The position numbers and the translations under genes were made by a program. A stretch of 52,260 bases of DNA, from contig JAUMUM010000016.1 of NCBI GenBank assembly GCA_030530685.1, forward strand, positions 1-52,260, given 5' to 3'. Below are positions 24,087-33,148 of this stretch, piece after piece (the stretch's first letter is position 1; each line of letters starts with the position of its first letter). A model generated the notes under the pieces. The model did no database searches. It saw nothing but the letters and a program-made list of their open reading frames with translations, and was not told the DNA's origin. The stretch comes from Actinomycetaceae bacterium. GTDB taxonomy: Bacteria > Actinomycetota > Actinomycetes > Actinomycetales > Actinomycetaceae.

Positions 24087-27000
24087 GATCCCTCCGAGGA
24101 AATGGTCATGTCGGCGCAACGCACCACTGCCTCCAATAGCGCCAAGCCCCACCGGCCGTAACGGTCATTGAGCCAGGCGAATCGATCCGCGTCGGACAGG
24201 TGCACGCCAACGGGCAGCGGAACATCGACGGCGACCTCGCCAATCGCGGCATGAAGAACACCGTCCCCTTTGTCGTCAACAGGCGGCAGGAAGGGCCGGG
24301 CATGACCGTGGTGGCTGGCCACGAGATGCCGAAGCAACTCGACGTCGCCCGGGTAGGGCTCCGCGAGCCCCTCGAGATGCTCGGTGACGATTGTCTCCGA
24401 CCACGCCTCGTGCCTGGCGCCGCTGGGCAGGCCGCTGAGCCGTAGCGCACGCCGACGTCGGGCGCGGTCCCCGGGCGGCATGCCGGACTTCGCCAGCGGC
24501 TCCCGGGCGAGTTCGGCGGCGATCCGGCTGCCGTCGAACAGCATGGCTTGAAAGCGCAGATCCACCTTGCCCAGATCGTGCCAGCGTGCCGCGTCGACGA
24601 CGACGCGCCGCAGTTCCTCCGGCAGCCCCAGGTTGGCGGCGATCTGCCGGGCGCGCTCACCCACCGCCGCCAGGTGCTGAGCGAGAGTCACGCGCCTGTT
24701 GAGGCTGGAAGTGCCCGCCTGGTCATCCTCGTCGACGGCACGCCATGACGCAGCGGACGTAGCGTTGCCACTAGCGTGGTCTCCGCTCGTGCCGACGGTC
24801 TGCCAGTCGTCTGTGGGAGCGGCGCCCCGCAGCACAGGAATTGGTTCCTCCGAGCCATCGTCGGAAGGCCCACGGCTCCTGCCCCGAGAGCTCCGGTCAA
24901 CCCCGGTTGTAACAAAGGCACCGTTGCTGACAAGAGCCTCCCTCAGGCGAGCAATGTCCTCCCGTGTCCAGGGATCCTTGGGATTGTCCTGGGAACCCAG
25001 CCACTGGCGTGCCGCCTCGACGAGGGCGCCCTGGTAGGCGTCACGGTCCTCCGGATCCACCGCATTTCGCCAGTCGGCCACCAGACCGTTCAGCCCCTCA
25101 AGAGGCGGCAGGCCCAGCCGGCTCCCCGGGTCAGAGTCCAGGCGGAGCATCGGTTGTCCACGTCGCAGGGAGGCGAGCTCGGAGATGTCCTTGACCGGCT
25201 CCTTGCTGGAAGGATTCCAGCCGAAGCAGTCCAGGCCGCCGTACTCGCACGGGACGATAATCGTGTCTCCCGGGCGGAGTTCACTGGCCACCGCCTGCTG
25301 CCACTCACCATCCGCCCCGCGGCGCAGCACCTGCCGGTCGCTGTTGCCCTCTTTGAAGGGGATGTCATCGAAGTCATCGACGTCGGCCAGGTTCTCTGAC
25401 TTGCCCTGTTGCAGCCATTCGCGTGCCGCCACGAGCGATACTTCCACGCACTCCTCGCTCCACAGCGGAACAGCATCTACGACAGATCTGGCGTAAGGCA
25501 GCAGTTCCCACGTTTCCTCACCGTCTTCGCTCCCGCTAGGTGCCACCAAGCCTGCTCGCCAGGCAATGGTGACCGGAGGGGTGGACTTGTCGATTCCGTG
25601 CAGGTAGGGGTCAACCGGCGGATCGTTCACCGGAGAGGGATTCGTCCTCGCCCAGGCATCCAGATGAGCGGGCAGCAGCAGCGGGAGTAGGGGACGCGGC
25701 GCGCTCAGCCCTTCCGGCACCTCCAGGTAGCGCAGCGCCAAGGGTGACACATTCAGGTCATCCTGCTCTGGATCGCGCAGAAACTCGGCAGTGGCCACTT
25801 TCGCCGTCCCATATACGGGAGGCTTCTCGGCCTGGTCCTCCACCACGGTGATTGTGGCCGACTCGCGGTCGCCGCGCCGGTTAACCCGGCCGAAGCGCTG
25901 CACCAGTGCGTCCCAGGAAGCGGTCTCGGTGACCATATCCGTGGCATCGAGGTCGATGCCGACCTCAATAGTTTGAGTGGCTACCAGCACCGCCCTGTGG
26001 CCTCCTGGTTCCCTGCCAGCTCCGAACAGCTCGGTGACCCGCTCAGCAATCCCCTCGCGGTCCAGCGGGCGCGAACGCCCCATGAGCAGCAGTACCTCGA
26101 CATCGTCCAGCCTTGTCTTCCCTGTGGTCAGGGCCCCGTATACCTCGCGCGCCCGAGCGACCGTATTGCACACCACCAGTACCCGGTGATCCTTGGACTC
26201 ATTCGGAGAATCGTCGGGCTTTTCGGACGGCTCGGGCCTTTCAAAGATCTCCCGCACCCGGGAAGCCATGTCCTTGACGATGTTCTTCTCGGTGGACTCG
26301 ACGAGCGTCAGACGCTTGTGCGCGGTCAACCGCTGCTTGGCGATTGGGTCCTGTAAGTGCGCGTCCTCATTGAATGAGGCTTCCCAGGCATCGGGGTTCT
26401 TCTCGGGCCTCTCCGCACTCGTAGCACTCAGGTGAATCACCGAGCTCTCCGGAAGCCCTAGCTCACGGGTCTGGTCGGCCTGATGGGCGGACGCCAGCGA
26501 AGCGGTGAAGGCCTGGGCAAGGTGGGCCTCGTCAATCATGATTACCGAGTCGGTACCTACCAGCGCGGCATCAATGGGCCGTCGTCCTTTGCTGACCCCG
26601 TATCCGCGGAAGAACAGGCGACTGCCCACCTGGTCCACGGTGCCGGTAATAATGGCCGGCAGGTCGGGACGTGGCAGCCAGGCAGCATCCCACGTCGTTC
26701 CACCGCGCATCTTCACCACCCGCAGCGCGGGATCCTCGTCCTTTGCCCCCGCCAGACCGCGCAGCCGCCGAGCTACCTCGAGGCGAACCTCGCCCTCGGT
26801 GGCCTTCTCCAGCGCATCCGCAATGTGCCGCCCGTGCGCCTCGGCCTGGTCCACCACGATGCGGCGGTCTACCACCAGGAAGATGCGGCGGCGTCCTAGG
26901 CCAGCGGGAGCCTCACCTCCAGCACTGAGTGCCAGGAGGAATACGGCCACGTCCAGCATGGAGGTCTTGCCAAGCCCGGTAGGCACATCAACCAATGCAG

Positions 27001-27106
27001 GCCAAGTCCCCCGTTCTACAGCCTCCTCGACCACCTCCGACTGCCAGGGAAACGGCGGATGCCCATGGACTTCTTGCATGAACCGTGTGAAATCGGTGAC
27101 GTTCAT
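24083..27106 (-). CDS. cas3: Cas3 helicase-nuclease with C-terminal HD domain
   Basis: A 1007-residue protein that unwinds and cuts DNA bound by Cascade. The N-terminal SF2 helicase shows a Q-motif-like HPPFPWQ (16-22), Walker A DVPTGLGKTS (40-49), a DEAH box in SVIMIDEAHLAQ (about 206-217), HLSATSAERP, and motif VI in ASWDALVQRFGRVNRRGDR. The HD nuclease is at the C-terminus: TLAQHLAAVGERARQIA, DAARWHDLGKVDLRFQAML with the HD pair, GARHEAWS, and LVASHHGHARPF. Helicase-then-HD order is the reverse of most Cas3 proteins and typical of type I-G. The ATG at 27104-27106 overlaps the csb2 stop by 4 bp. Confidence 0.95.
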   Translation of the reverse strand: MNVTDFTRFMQEVHGHPPFPWQSEVVEEAVERGTWPALVDVPTGLGKTSMLDVAVFLLALSAGGEAPAGLGRRRIFLVVDRRIVVDQAEAHGRHIADALEKATEGEVRLEVARRLRGLAGAKDEDPALRVVKMRGGTTWDAAWLPRPDLPAIITGTVDQVGSRLFFRGYGVSKGRRPIDAALVGTDSVIMIDEAHLAQAFTASLASAHQADQTRELGLPESSVIHLSATSAERPEKNPDAWEASFNEDAHLQDPIAKQRLTAHKRLTLVESTEKNIVKDMASRVREIFERPEPSEKPDDSPNESKDHRVLVVCNTVARAREVYGALTTGKTRLDDVEVLLLMGRSRPLDREGIAERVTELFGAGREPGGHRAVLVATQTIEVGIDLDATDMVTETASWDALVQRFGRVNRRGDRESATITVVEDQAEKPPVYGTAKVATAEFLRDPEQDDLNVSPLALRYLEVPEGLSAPRPLLPLLLPAHLDAWARTNPSPVNDPPVDPYLHGIDKSTPPVTIAWRAGLVAPSGSEDGEETWELLPYARSVVDAVPLWSEECVEVSLVAAREWLQQGKSENLADVDDFDDIPFKEGNSDRQVLRRGADGEWQQAVASELRPGDTIIVPCEYGGLDCFGWNPSSKEPVKDISELASLRRGQPMLRLDSDPGSRLGLPPLEGLNGLVADWRNAVDPEDRDAYQGALVEAARQWLGSQDNPKDPWTREDIARLREALVSNGAFVTTGVDRSSRGRSRGPSDDGSEEPIPVLRGAAPTDDWQTVGTSGDHASGNATSAASWRAVDEDDQAGTSSLNRRVTLAQHLAAVGERARQIAANLGLPEELRRVVVDAARWHDLGKVDLRFQAMLFDGSRIAAELAREPLAKSGMPPGDRARRRRALRLSGLPSGARHEAWSETIVTEHLEGLAEPYPGDVELLRHLVASHHGHARPFLPPVDDKGDGVLHAAIGEVAVDVPLPVGVHLSDADRFAWLNDRYGRWGLALLEAVVRCADMTISSEGS

Positions 27107-28515
27107 CGCCGCACCTCCTCGTACTCGGGGGCGAAGAGCCCGACACCGAAATAGCGCCCTGCACCGACCAGAATCGGCCCATGTACCGGCCGGTCGAAAC
27201 TCACGCGCGCATGGGTGTAGAGGCGGCCGCGGCACCGCTTGGGTAACTCTGATGACCTCAGGCGCACGGCTCCGTACATCATCGGCTCCTTGCTTACGTC
27301 GACCTCACGCGGCTCCGGCAGGCCGGCGTTGACGAAGGACTCGGCCACCGCCGCGGCGAGATCGCCATCCTTCGGAAAGCGGTCCAAGACCAGTGGCGTT
27401 GCCGTCGCCCATGTCCGCGCGGGGTCCGTCCAGCGTTCGACAGTCGCAGTGACAGGACGCGTCTCATCCGGCGCGTACCGGAGTTTGAATTCGTGCTTGA
27501 AACCGTTCACGCGCAACAGAGTTTCTCGTTCAGGATCCTCCCCGAGAATCCCACGCAGGATGCGCATACGTTCGTCATACTCCAGCCCGGGGATAGCCAC
27601 GGCCAAAGCCATGAGTTGCCCGTCGGAGTGCTCGTTGCCCACGAAGGGCAGTCCGAGGTAGGCCACATGCGGCAGTCCGGGAGTGCCGTGGCCGTGCAGT
27701 GCGGGAGGCAGCGGGTCCTCTGTCTGTCCCATGACCTTGCGGCGCAGTGCCTCAGTGAAGATGGAGACCAGGCGGCCGGATGGCCGCAGCTCGTCGAATC
27801 TGAGAATGACCAAGTCCGGGTAGGCTGAATCGAAGTCGCCCGCGACGGGAATCTCCTCACTGGTCTCCGCCGCCCCGACCTCCCGATAGAAGCGGCGCGC
27901 ACGTGGACCGGCGGCCTGCCATGCGGGCTGATCCGCCTGGTACAGGGCGTTGAGCTCATCAAGGTAGCCGGGGTAGGGCACGCGGATACTCAGGGGGCCA
28001 CGCCCCACGGTCGGCTCATAGGTAGTCAGGCCGGGCAGCGGCGTCGGCTCCGCGACTCTACTGAAGGCGAGCGTTGCCGGCGACGTCGAGCGGCCGAGGT
28101 ACGGCACCCGACACGCGAGCTGATCGAGTTGGGCTACGACCTCGTCCGACAGGTCCAGGCCATCGTGCCAGTCGAATTGGACCCTTGGATCGTCAGGTAG
28201 GCTACTGACACGTTGGCGAAAGCCGCTGGTTCGTGCGGGATGAGTCTGGTGCCCGCCCTTGCTGTCGCGTACGTTTGTTACAACGTATCCTCGGGTGCGC
28301 CGCGCACCCACCGAGGCGGTGGGTGACGCATGTATCAGCGGCGGCGCCAGGCGCTCCAACTCGGCGAGCGGTTCCACCTCGTCCTCGCCTGCGACGGATC
28401 GCAGGGCCGCGAAGACCCGGGCCGGGTGGGGAGGCCACTCTGCGACACGCGGGTCCTCCCCTCCCCCGGCGTCATAGCGCTCGCTCAGGAGCGTAATGTC
28501 CAAGCGGAGGGTCAT
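27103..28515 (-). CDS. csb2: Csb2, Cas5-Cas6 fusion of the type I-G effector
   Basis: A 470-residue RAMP-type protein (GSU0054 family) combining Cas5 and Cas6 functions: it caps the crRNA 5' end and probably cuts the pre-crRNA repeat. The N-terminus, MTLRLDITLLSERYDAGGG then PPHPARVFAALRSVAGED, is the characteristic RAMP start. GPLSIRVPYPGYLDELNALY lies mid-protein. The C-terminal segment LYTHARVSFDRPVHGPILVG then AGRYFGVGLFAP contains the glycine-rich loop typical of Cas6-like RAMPs, with His in THARVSF a possible catalytic residue. It starts one base after the csb1 stop and overlaps cas3 by 4 bp. Confidence 0.92.
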   Translation of the reverse strand: MTLRLDITLLSERYDAGGGEDPRVAEWPPHPARVFAALRSVAGEDEVEPLAELERLAPPLIHASPTASVGARRTRGYVVTNVRDSKGGHQTHPARTSGFRQRVSSLPDDPRVQFDWHDGLDLSDEVVAQLDQLACRVPYLGRSTSPATLAFSRVAEPTPLPGLTTYEPTVGRGPLSIRVPYPGYLDELNALYQADQPAWQAAGPRARRFYREVGAAETSEEIPVAGDFDSAYPDLVILRFDELRPSGRLVSIFTEALRRKVMGQTEDPLPPALHGHGTPGLPHVAYLGLPFVGNEHSDGQLMALAVAIPGLEYDERMRILRGILGEDPERETLLRVNGFKHEFKLRYAPDETRPVTATVERWTDPARTWATATPLVLDRFPKDGDLAAAVAESFVNAGLPEPREVDVSKEPMMYGAVRLRSSELPKRCRGRLYTHARVSFDRPVHGPILVGAGRYFGVGLFAPEYEEVRR

Positions 28516-28516
28516 G

Positions 28517-29662
28517 TCACTCTCCCGTGGACTCGGCCTTAGTCAGGCTGAATTCGAGTGCCTCGCGCAGGGACTTGTTGGGAACCAACTCCACGGTCTC
28601 CAGGTGCAGGGGCACCCCGGCATCCAGGGCCGCCTGCAGCGCATCCTCGTACAGTTGGATAGCCTCGCTCGGGGACAGCGCGAACGACTCCGCCACGCCG
28701 CCGCGGCCGATCCACTCCAGCTGCTCGGTCTGCATAACCAGGTCGCAGCCGCTGCGCAGCCACAGACCCGCGTCACCGAAGGCAAGCCGGTCGCCCAGAA
28801 GCCCGAAAGCGACGAGCAGAGCTCGGGCGGCCTCTACGGCCGCGGGATCCAAAGAGCCGAAGCCCAAACGTCTAGTCGCCGTGAGGCTGAGAACTGCGGT
28901 GCGGGTCGCATCGGTTATGGTGACACCACCATGGGCCGAATTCGGGGCTATATTGCCATGACCGATCTCGCTGAGCTTGGCGTCCTTCTTCTTGGCGCCC
29001 GGTGGCGCATAGGTCCAGCCATCGCCATCCCCGCTGCGCGATCCGGTCAAGTTCGCCGGGTCCATGCGCCCGGCCTTGCGCGTACCCGTCACCGGGTCCC
29101 ACCCGACAACCTCACTGGAGTACAGGCGCGGGAACTTTGCCTGGCGCCCCTTGCGGTGGGAGTTCCAGGCGCCATAGACGAGCGTGGCGGGGTCGTACGT
29201 CAGCAGCGCCGTCGCATCCGCCAGGGACGCGGCAAGAATCGCCTTGCCGACCTCACTCTTGTCAAACTTGACGTCGTCGAGCGTGCAGTCGCGCCAGTAG
29301 GCGTCGAACGCCCGATGGGGAGCCTCCAAGCCGATAAGCTCGAAGCTGGCCGTACCTTCGTGCCTCATCCGCAGCATGGGCATGCGCACCATCTCCTGAC
29401 GCCAGGCCCTTGCCCCGGCCTCCTCACAACGGTTGGCCTGGGACGGCACCTGGTCAAGTACAACCGCGTTGCGGGCCTCACCGTTGGAAAGCCGTTCCTC
29501 GAACAGATACGGCGACTCATCTCTCCCAGAAGTCGGGAAGGTCGGTGGGTACACGCGGGTACCCGGTCCGCCGCTGGGCTGGTAGGTGGTAGCGATGCGG
29601 ATCGCCGCCCACTCAGGGTCTGAAAGCTTCTCCCGAAGAGCGTCGAGCGTGAGCGTGGTCAT
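28517..29662 (-). CDS. csb1: Csb1, Cas7 backbone subunit of the type I-G effector
   Basis: A 381-residue protein of the Csb1/GSU0053 family, the Cas7-type subunit that polymerises along the crRNA spacer. It starts MTTLTLDALREKLSDPEWAA, continues IRIATTYQPSGGPGTRVYPP, and holds family segments AVVLDQVPSQANRCEEA, DAYWRDCTLDDVKF, YGAWNSHRKGRQAKFPRLYS and ATRRLGFGSLD. It is the first gene of the cas operon; AGGAG lies 6 nt before the ATG at 29660-29662. Being first fits the need for many copies per complex. The promoter should lie in 29663-29830, but I cannot place it confidently. Confidence 0.93.
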   Translation of the reverse strand: MTTLTLDALREKLSDPEWAAIRIATTYQPSGGPGTRVYPPTFPTSGRDESPYLFEERLSNGEARNAVVLDQVPSQANRCEEAGARAWRQEMVRMPMLRMRHEGTASFELIGLEAPHRAFDAYWRDCTLDDVKFDKSEVGKAILAASLADATALLTYDPATLVYGAWNSHRKGRQAKFPRLYSSEVVGWDPVTGTRKAGRMDPANLTGSRSGDGDGWTYAPPGAKKKDAKLSEIGHGNIAPNSAHGGVTITDATRTAVLSLTATRRLGFGSLDPAAVEAARALLVAFGLLGDRLAFGDAGLWLRSGCDLVMQTEQLEWIGRGGVAESFALSPSEAIQLYEDALQAALDAGVPLHLETVELVPNKSLREALEFSLTKAESTGE

Positions 29663-29674
29663 GGTTTCTCCTAT

Positions 29675-29806
29675 TCATTTCGTGGCGTCATCAAGATCTG
29701 AGCATTGGGTTCTTCGCTCATTCTTGATTGAAAGAGAGCATCCAGGGAGGCGACTATCTGCGCTTAGGCCAAGCGCTCGAAGACACTCGTCTTTCATGTC
29801 CACCAT
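29675..29806 (-). CDS. Possible 43-residue ORF just upstream of csb1
   Basis: An ATG at 29804-29806 opens a frame MVDMKDECLRALGLSADSRL that ends in a TGA 12 bp before the csb1 start codon. A GGAGG lies about 11-12 nt upstream of the ATG. The product has no recognised family. It could be a leader peptide, a small accessory protein or chance; the close spacing to csb1 is the main reason to list it. Confidence 0.25.
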   Translation of the reverse strand: MVDMKDECLRALGLSADSRLPGCSLSIKNERRTQCSDLDDATK

Positions 29807-29857
29807 GTTGTCAGAGTCCTCCGACACTTTTTGCGTTCGTTATCCGAACCCGGACAC

Positions 29858-30280
29858 ATGCACAGCCTTCAATACGCCAACATCTTTGTGGACAGGACCT
29901 TTGTCACCACGAAACCTCAGCGGCCCGACGAATTGGCTGCCCCGGAAGGACGCACCAGCACCTATAGAACTCGCCTTTCTCGCGTCAGCCGATGTGGCGT
30001 TTGTACGGCCGCCTGGCGGCCTACCGCCTTGCACCCACGCCTCGGCCTGGCTCACCTCGATCTCGTCGAGGCCACAGCCAACCGCGTCATTGGCCGTTTC
30101 CTTGTATGGGAGCGCGCGACTACGGGTGAAGAAGCGAGACATTGGCGGGATGAGCGTATCCGCACGCGCCTTGAGGTGCGCGCGGTTGATCCAGACGATC
30201 GACGCGCAGTCGAGGCAAAAACGGCCGAGTTGCGCCAGCAGCTGGCTCAGATGCCCGACAGCGCGCCAGTTCTAGCGTGA
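29858..30280 (+). CDS. Hypothetical ORF, doubtful
   Basis: A 140-residue frame starting MHSLQYANIFVDRTFVTTKP. The first half is Arg/Cys/Thr-rich and does not look like protein. The last 60 residues (WERATTGEEARHWRDERIRT, then RLEVRAVDPDDRRAVEAKTA) have helix-like composition and overlap the ATG of the GNAT remnant (TGATGG). This suggests the 3' end of a once-genuine gene translationally coupled to the acetyltransferase, with the 5' part lost. Family not recognised. Confidence 0.3.
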   Translation: MHSLQYANIFVDRTFVTTKPQRPDELAAPEGRTSTYRTRLSRVSRCGVCTAAWRPTALHPRLGLAHLDLVEATANRVIGRFLVWERATTGEEARHWRDERIRTRLEVRAVDPDDRRAVEAKTAELRQQLAQMPDSAPVLA

Positions 30281-30810
30281 TGGGCGAGCTGACCGAGGAA
30301 CAGCTACACGAGATTTTCGACCGAGATATCCGCGTTGAGCTTGATGCACTTACGTCGCAGTCCCATGTGCCCACTTCGAGGGCTTCGGGACGCTGCCGGA
30401 TGACTGGGCGCTAGTCGCGGAAGTGAACGGCCGGTGGTGGGTGCCTGGCCGGTGCGCACCGCAGAGGGATACGGCCACCTGGACGCCTCCACACCGACCT
30501 TCTCGATTTCCCTGTATCGGGAGTATCGGGGCTGGGATTGGCACACGCCTGTTGTGCCGCATGCTCCGGGAGTTGCGGGAGGCCGGTTACGCGCGTGCCG
30601 CGCTCGGCGTCGTCAACGCCAACCGGGCCGTGCGCCCGGTCGAGCAAACAGGATTCCATTTCATGAGCGACGCGCCAAGCGTGCACAAGCGGCAGGCTCA
30701 CCCGCCTGTACGAGCAAATGGACTTTCACATCGTGGGCGACGGTTTTGACAAGACCGAGCGGCCGATGGTGCGCGATCTTCACACAGCACCTGTTCACAG
30801 ACCCGCCTGA
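30280..30810 (+). pseudogene. GNAT acetyltransferase, frameshifted remnant
   Basis: Pieces of a GCN5-related N-acetyltransferase are spread over three frames. They are an N-terminal MGELTEEQLHEIFDRDIRVE; FEGFGTLPDDWALVAEVNG; GYGHLDASTPTFSISLYREY; the acetyl-CoA-binding segment GIGTRLLCRMLRELREAGYA; ALGVVNANRAVRP; and a C-terminal LTRLYEQMDFHIVGDGFDKT then ERPMVRDL. The segment resembling RxxEQxxFHxxxD occurs twice (RPVEQTGFHFMSD and RLYEQMDFHIVGD), so the 3' part also carries an internal duplication. At least three frameshifts would have to be repaired for a single product. Function is lost. Confidence 0.7.
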
Positions 30811-30812
30811 CA

Positions 30813-31286
30813 TCACTGCCCTGGCGTCGTCGACGACGACTGTGACCCCTCGGGGCACTGGACGGCAATGAGCGCCGAGCTGCGGGCTGAACCAGGGGCA
30901 CTCCCTGATGGCCGCTTGGGGTGTGACTCTAGGACGGTGATGGTGCAGCCGAGCACGTCTGCGGAGGAGCCGACATTTATCCGCGCATCCGGAACTACTT
31001 CGCCGCCTCGCCTGAAGTTAACCCGGACGGTCTTGGCATTGGCGGTTCCGAGAACCAGAGACCAGTCGTGTGCATTGCTGGGCTGGTTCACTACGTAGCT
31101 CGTTGCCCGGTCTCGCAACGCCTCGACCTCCGGGGACAGCTTGGGCGTGCCTTGCGGGAGTGGTCGCCAATGAGCTGTCCACAAGCTGAAGCCCGTAAGC
31201 GCAAGAGCCACGAGCACAAGAGCCGCGAATATAGCGGCGAGGTACCGCTTGACGCGAGGGCGGAGCACGGTGGTCGCTTTACTCAA
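30813..31286 (-). CDS. Small membrane-anchored protein of unknown function
   Basis: A 157-residue protein starting with TTG at 31284-31286, preceded by GAGGTGAG at good spacing. A basic N-terminus (MSKATTVLRPRVKRY) leads into one hydrophobic helix LAAIFAALVLVALALTGFSL (about 16-35) and then WTAHWRPLPQG, so the remaining 120 residues are probably extracytoplasmic. The outer part is small and beta-rich (HDWSLVLGTANAKTVRVNFR) with two cysteines (LGCTITV and VQCPEG) that could form a disulfide. The tail is Ser/Thr/Gln-rich. I recognise no family. A short upstream fragment ending IRAFADMYFGEVS stops just before it, as if a coupled gene had been lost. Confidence 0.6.
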   Translation of the reverse strand: MSKATTVLRPRVKRYLAAIFAALVLVALALTGFSLWTAHWRPLPQGTPKLSPEVEALRDRATSYVVNQPSNAHDWSLVLGTANAKTVRVNFRRGGEVVPDARINVGSSADVLGCTITVLESHPKRPSGSAPGSARSSALIAVQCPEGSQSSSTTPGQ

Positions 31287-31384
31287 TTCAGCTCACCTCA
31301 CCGAAGTACATGTCGGCAAATGCACGGATCATATTACCGCCCTGGCATCGGCAACGATATCCGACTCCCGCCCCACCGGAGTCG

Positions 31385-33088
31385 CTAGCCCGCCGCAGCC
31401 TGCGCCGCCTCCACCTGGCTTGCCTCGATCTCATCGAGCCCACTGCCGGCCGCCTGACGCACGAGCCGCTCCATGTGACGCACGAGCCCAGGCTCGGCCT
31501 CCTCGGGGACGAACACGCTGAGCCCGCCGTCGGACACGGGCAGCTCGGCCGCCCCGTCGTCGCCAATGACGACGGGATCGTGCCCGCCGATCACGCACAC
31601 CCACGTGCGCCCGGCGTGCCCGGCCCCGACGTGAATCCGCTTGGTGGCGGCGCGGCGATCGGAAAGTACGACGGCCAGCCCGGAGCCGGGATGCGCCTCA
31701 TCGCCCTCGCGCGCAAAACCGACGACGTCCGGGTCGTCGAAGGCATCGTGCTGCGGCCCGTAGGCAAGGTTCCTGCGCATCGCCATGAGCATCGGCAACT
31801 CGACGACGGCGGGCAGATCGCCCGTCTCCGGGGTTCCCAGCAGGTCGCCCCAGAACACGCACGGCAGCCCGGCCTCGCGCAGGAGGATGAGCGCGTAGGC
31901 CGCCGGCTTGAACCACGGTTCGATCGTCGAGGCCAGCGACTGGCGCGGCTGCGTGTCGTGGTTCTCAACGAAGGTCACGGCTTTGCCCGGCATCGCATCG
32001 ACCAGGGTCGAGTCGAAGAGGCGCGAAAGGTCGACGTCGCCGTTCGAGCTCGATGCAGCGTGCAGGTGGAAGTGAAGGGGGACGTCGAACAGGCTCATTG
32101 TCGGCTCGTCGCCAAGATAGTCGCATAGCTCGGCGACGTCGCGCGACCAATATTCGCCGACCGCGGGCAGAGCGCTTCCCGTCGCGGCGCGCAACTCGGC
32201 GAGCCAACGAACGTAGAAATCGGCGTCGATGTGCTTGACGGCGTCGAGCCGGAAGCCGTCCACGCCCGTCGTCTCCACATACCAGCGGCCCCAGCGCACG
32301 AGCTCGGCGTATACCTCCGGGTCGTCGACGTCGACATCGGCGCCCATGAGGTAGTCGTAATTGCCGTGCTCCTTGGCGACGCCGCGGTTCCACTCCTTGC
32401 CCTCGAAGAGCCAGATGCCCGCGCGCTGCTGGCCCTCGTCCCAGTCGATGCCCTGGAAGCGGCGCCAATCCCACGTGAAGTCCGAGTGGCTGCCCGCGCG
32501 GCCGGGGAAGGTGAAACGCGTCCACACGGTGATCTCGCCAGGCTCGCCGAGAGGGCGAGTGCGGTCGGCCGGGTCGCATTCAACCGCGCGCACGACCTCG
32601 GTCTCCTCCGCTCCCATGCGGTGATTGAGGACAACGTCCGCGAGTACGGAGACATTCGCCCTGTGCAGGGAGTCGATCGCGGCAAGATATTCGGCCTTGG
32701 TGCCGTATTTCGTGGCGATGCTTCCCTTCTGGTCGAATTCGCCGAGGTCGTAGGTGTCATAGACGCCGTAGCCGACGTCCTCCGCGCCGGTGTGTCCCTT
32801 ATACGCAGGCGGCAGCCACACGGAGGTGATTCCCGCGCTGGCGAGCAGCGCGGCGTTGTCCGCCAGGAGGCGCCAGTGGGAGGCGTCGGCGTCCAGGTCC
32901 CACTCGAAGGCCTGGAGGAGGATCGGGTTGGTCACTCGGGCGACACCTGCGACCGGTTGCGTGGGGCTGCTTGCCGCTTGAGCGACGCTGTCAGCCACTT
33001 GAGCGCCGTCGGGCGATTGCGTGGCGCTGGCCGCATTGCCCCCTGCTGGGGCGTCGGCAGGCATGGCAGTGGGCTCGGTGTCAGTCAT
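31385..33088 (-). CDS. Cytoplasmic alpha-amylase, GH13 family
   Basis: A 567-residue glycoside hydrolase that cleaves alpha-1,4 links in glycogen or maltodextrin. After an Ala-rich N-terminal extension of about 50 residues with no export signal, the TIM barrel begins NPILLQAFEWDLDADASHW, the signature of GH13 subfamily 5-like cytoplasmic amylases. Conserved regions are DVVLNHR (151-157), GFRLDAVKH with nucleophile Asp282, VGEYWS with acid/base Glu312, and FVENHDTQ with Asp378. HMERLVRQAAGSGLDEIEAS lies close to the C-terminus; a 50-bp echo of its coding sequence occurs at about 30040-30090. The start is the most upstream ATG. No other glycogen gene adjoins. Confidence 0.92.
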   Translation of the reverse strand: MTDTEPTAMPADAPAGGNAASATQSPDGAQVADSVAQAASSPTQPVAGVARVTNPILLQAFEWDLDADASHWRLLADNAALLASAGITSVWLPPAYKGHTGAEDVGYGVYDTYDLGEFDQKGSIATKYGTKAEYLAAIDSLHRANVSVLADVVLNHRMGAEETEVVRAVECDPADRTRPLGEPGEITVWTRFTFPGRAGSHSDFTWDWRRFQGIDWDEGQQRAGIWLFEGKEWNRGVAKEHGNYDYLMGADVDVDDPEVYAELVRWGRWYVETTGVDGFRLDAVKHIDADFYVRWLAELRAATGSALPAVGEYWSRDVAELCDYLGDEPTMSLFDVPLHFHLHAASSSNGDVDLSRLFDSTLVDAMPGKAVTFVENHDTQPRQSLASTIEPWFKPAAYALILLREAGLPCVFWGDLLGTPETGDLPAVVELPMLMAMRRNLAYGPQHDAFDDPDVVGFAREGDEAHPGSGLAVVLSDRRAATKRIHVGAGHAGRTWVCVIGGHDPVVIGDDGAAELPVSDGGLSVFVPEEAEPGLVRHMERLVRQAAGSGLDEIEASQVEAAQAAAG

Positions 33089-33148
33089 GCTTGCGATTAT
33101 GCCGCAGGGCTCCGACGTCCAACAGGGTTCACACGCGCGCGAAGGCTG

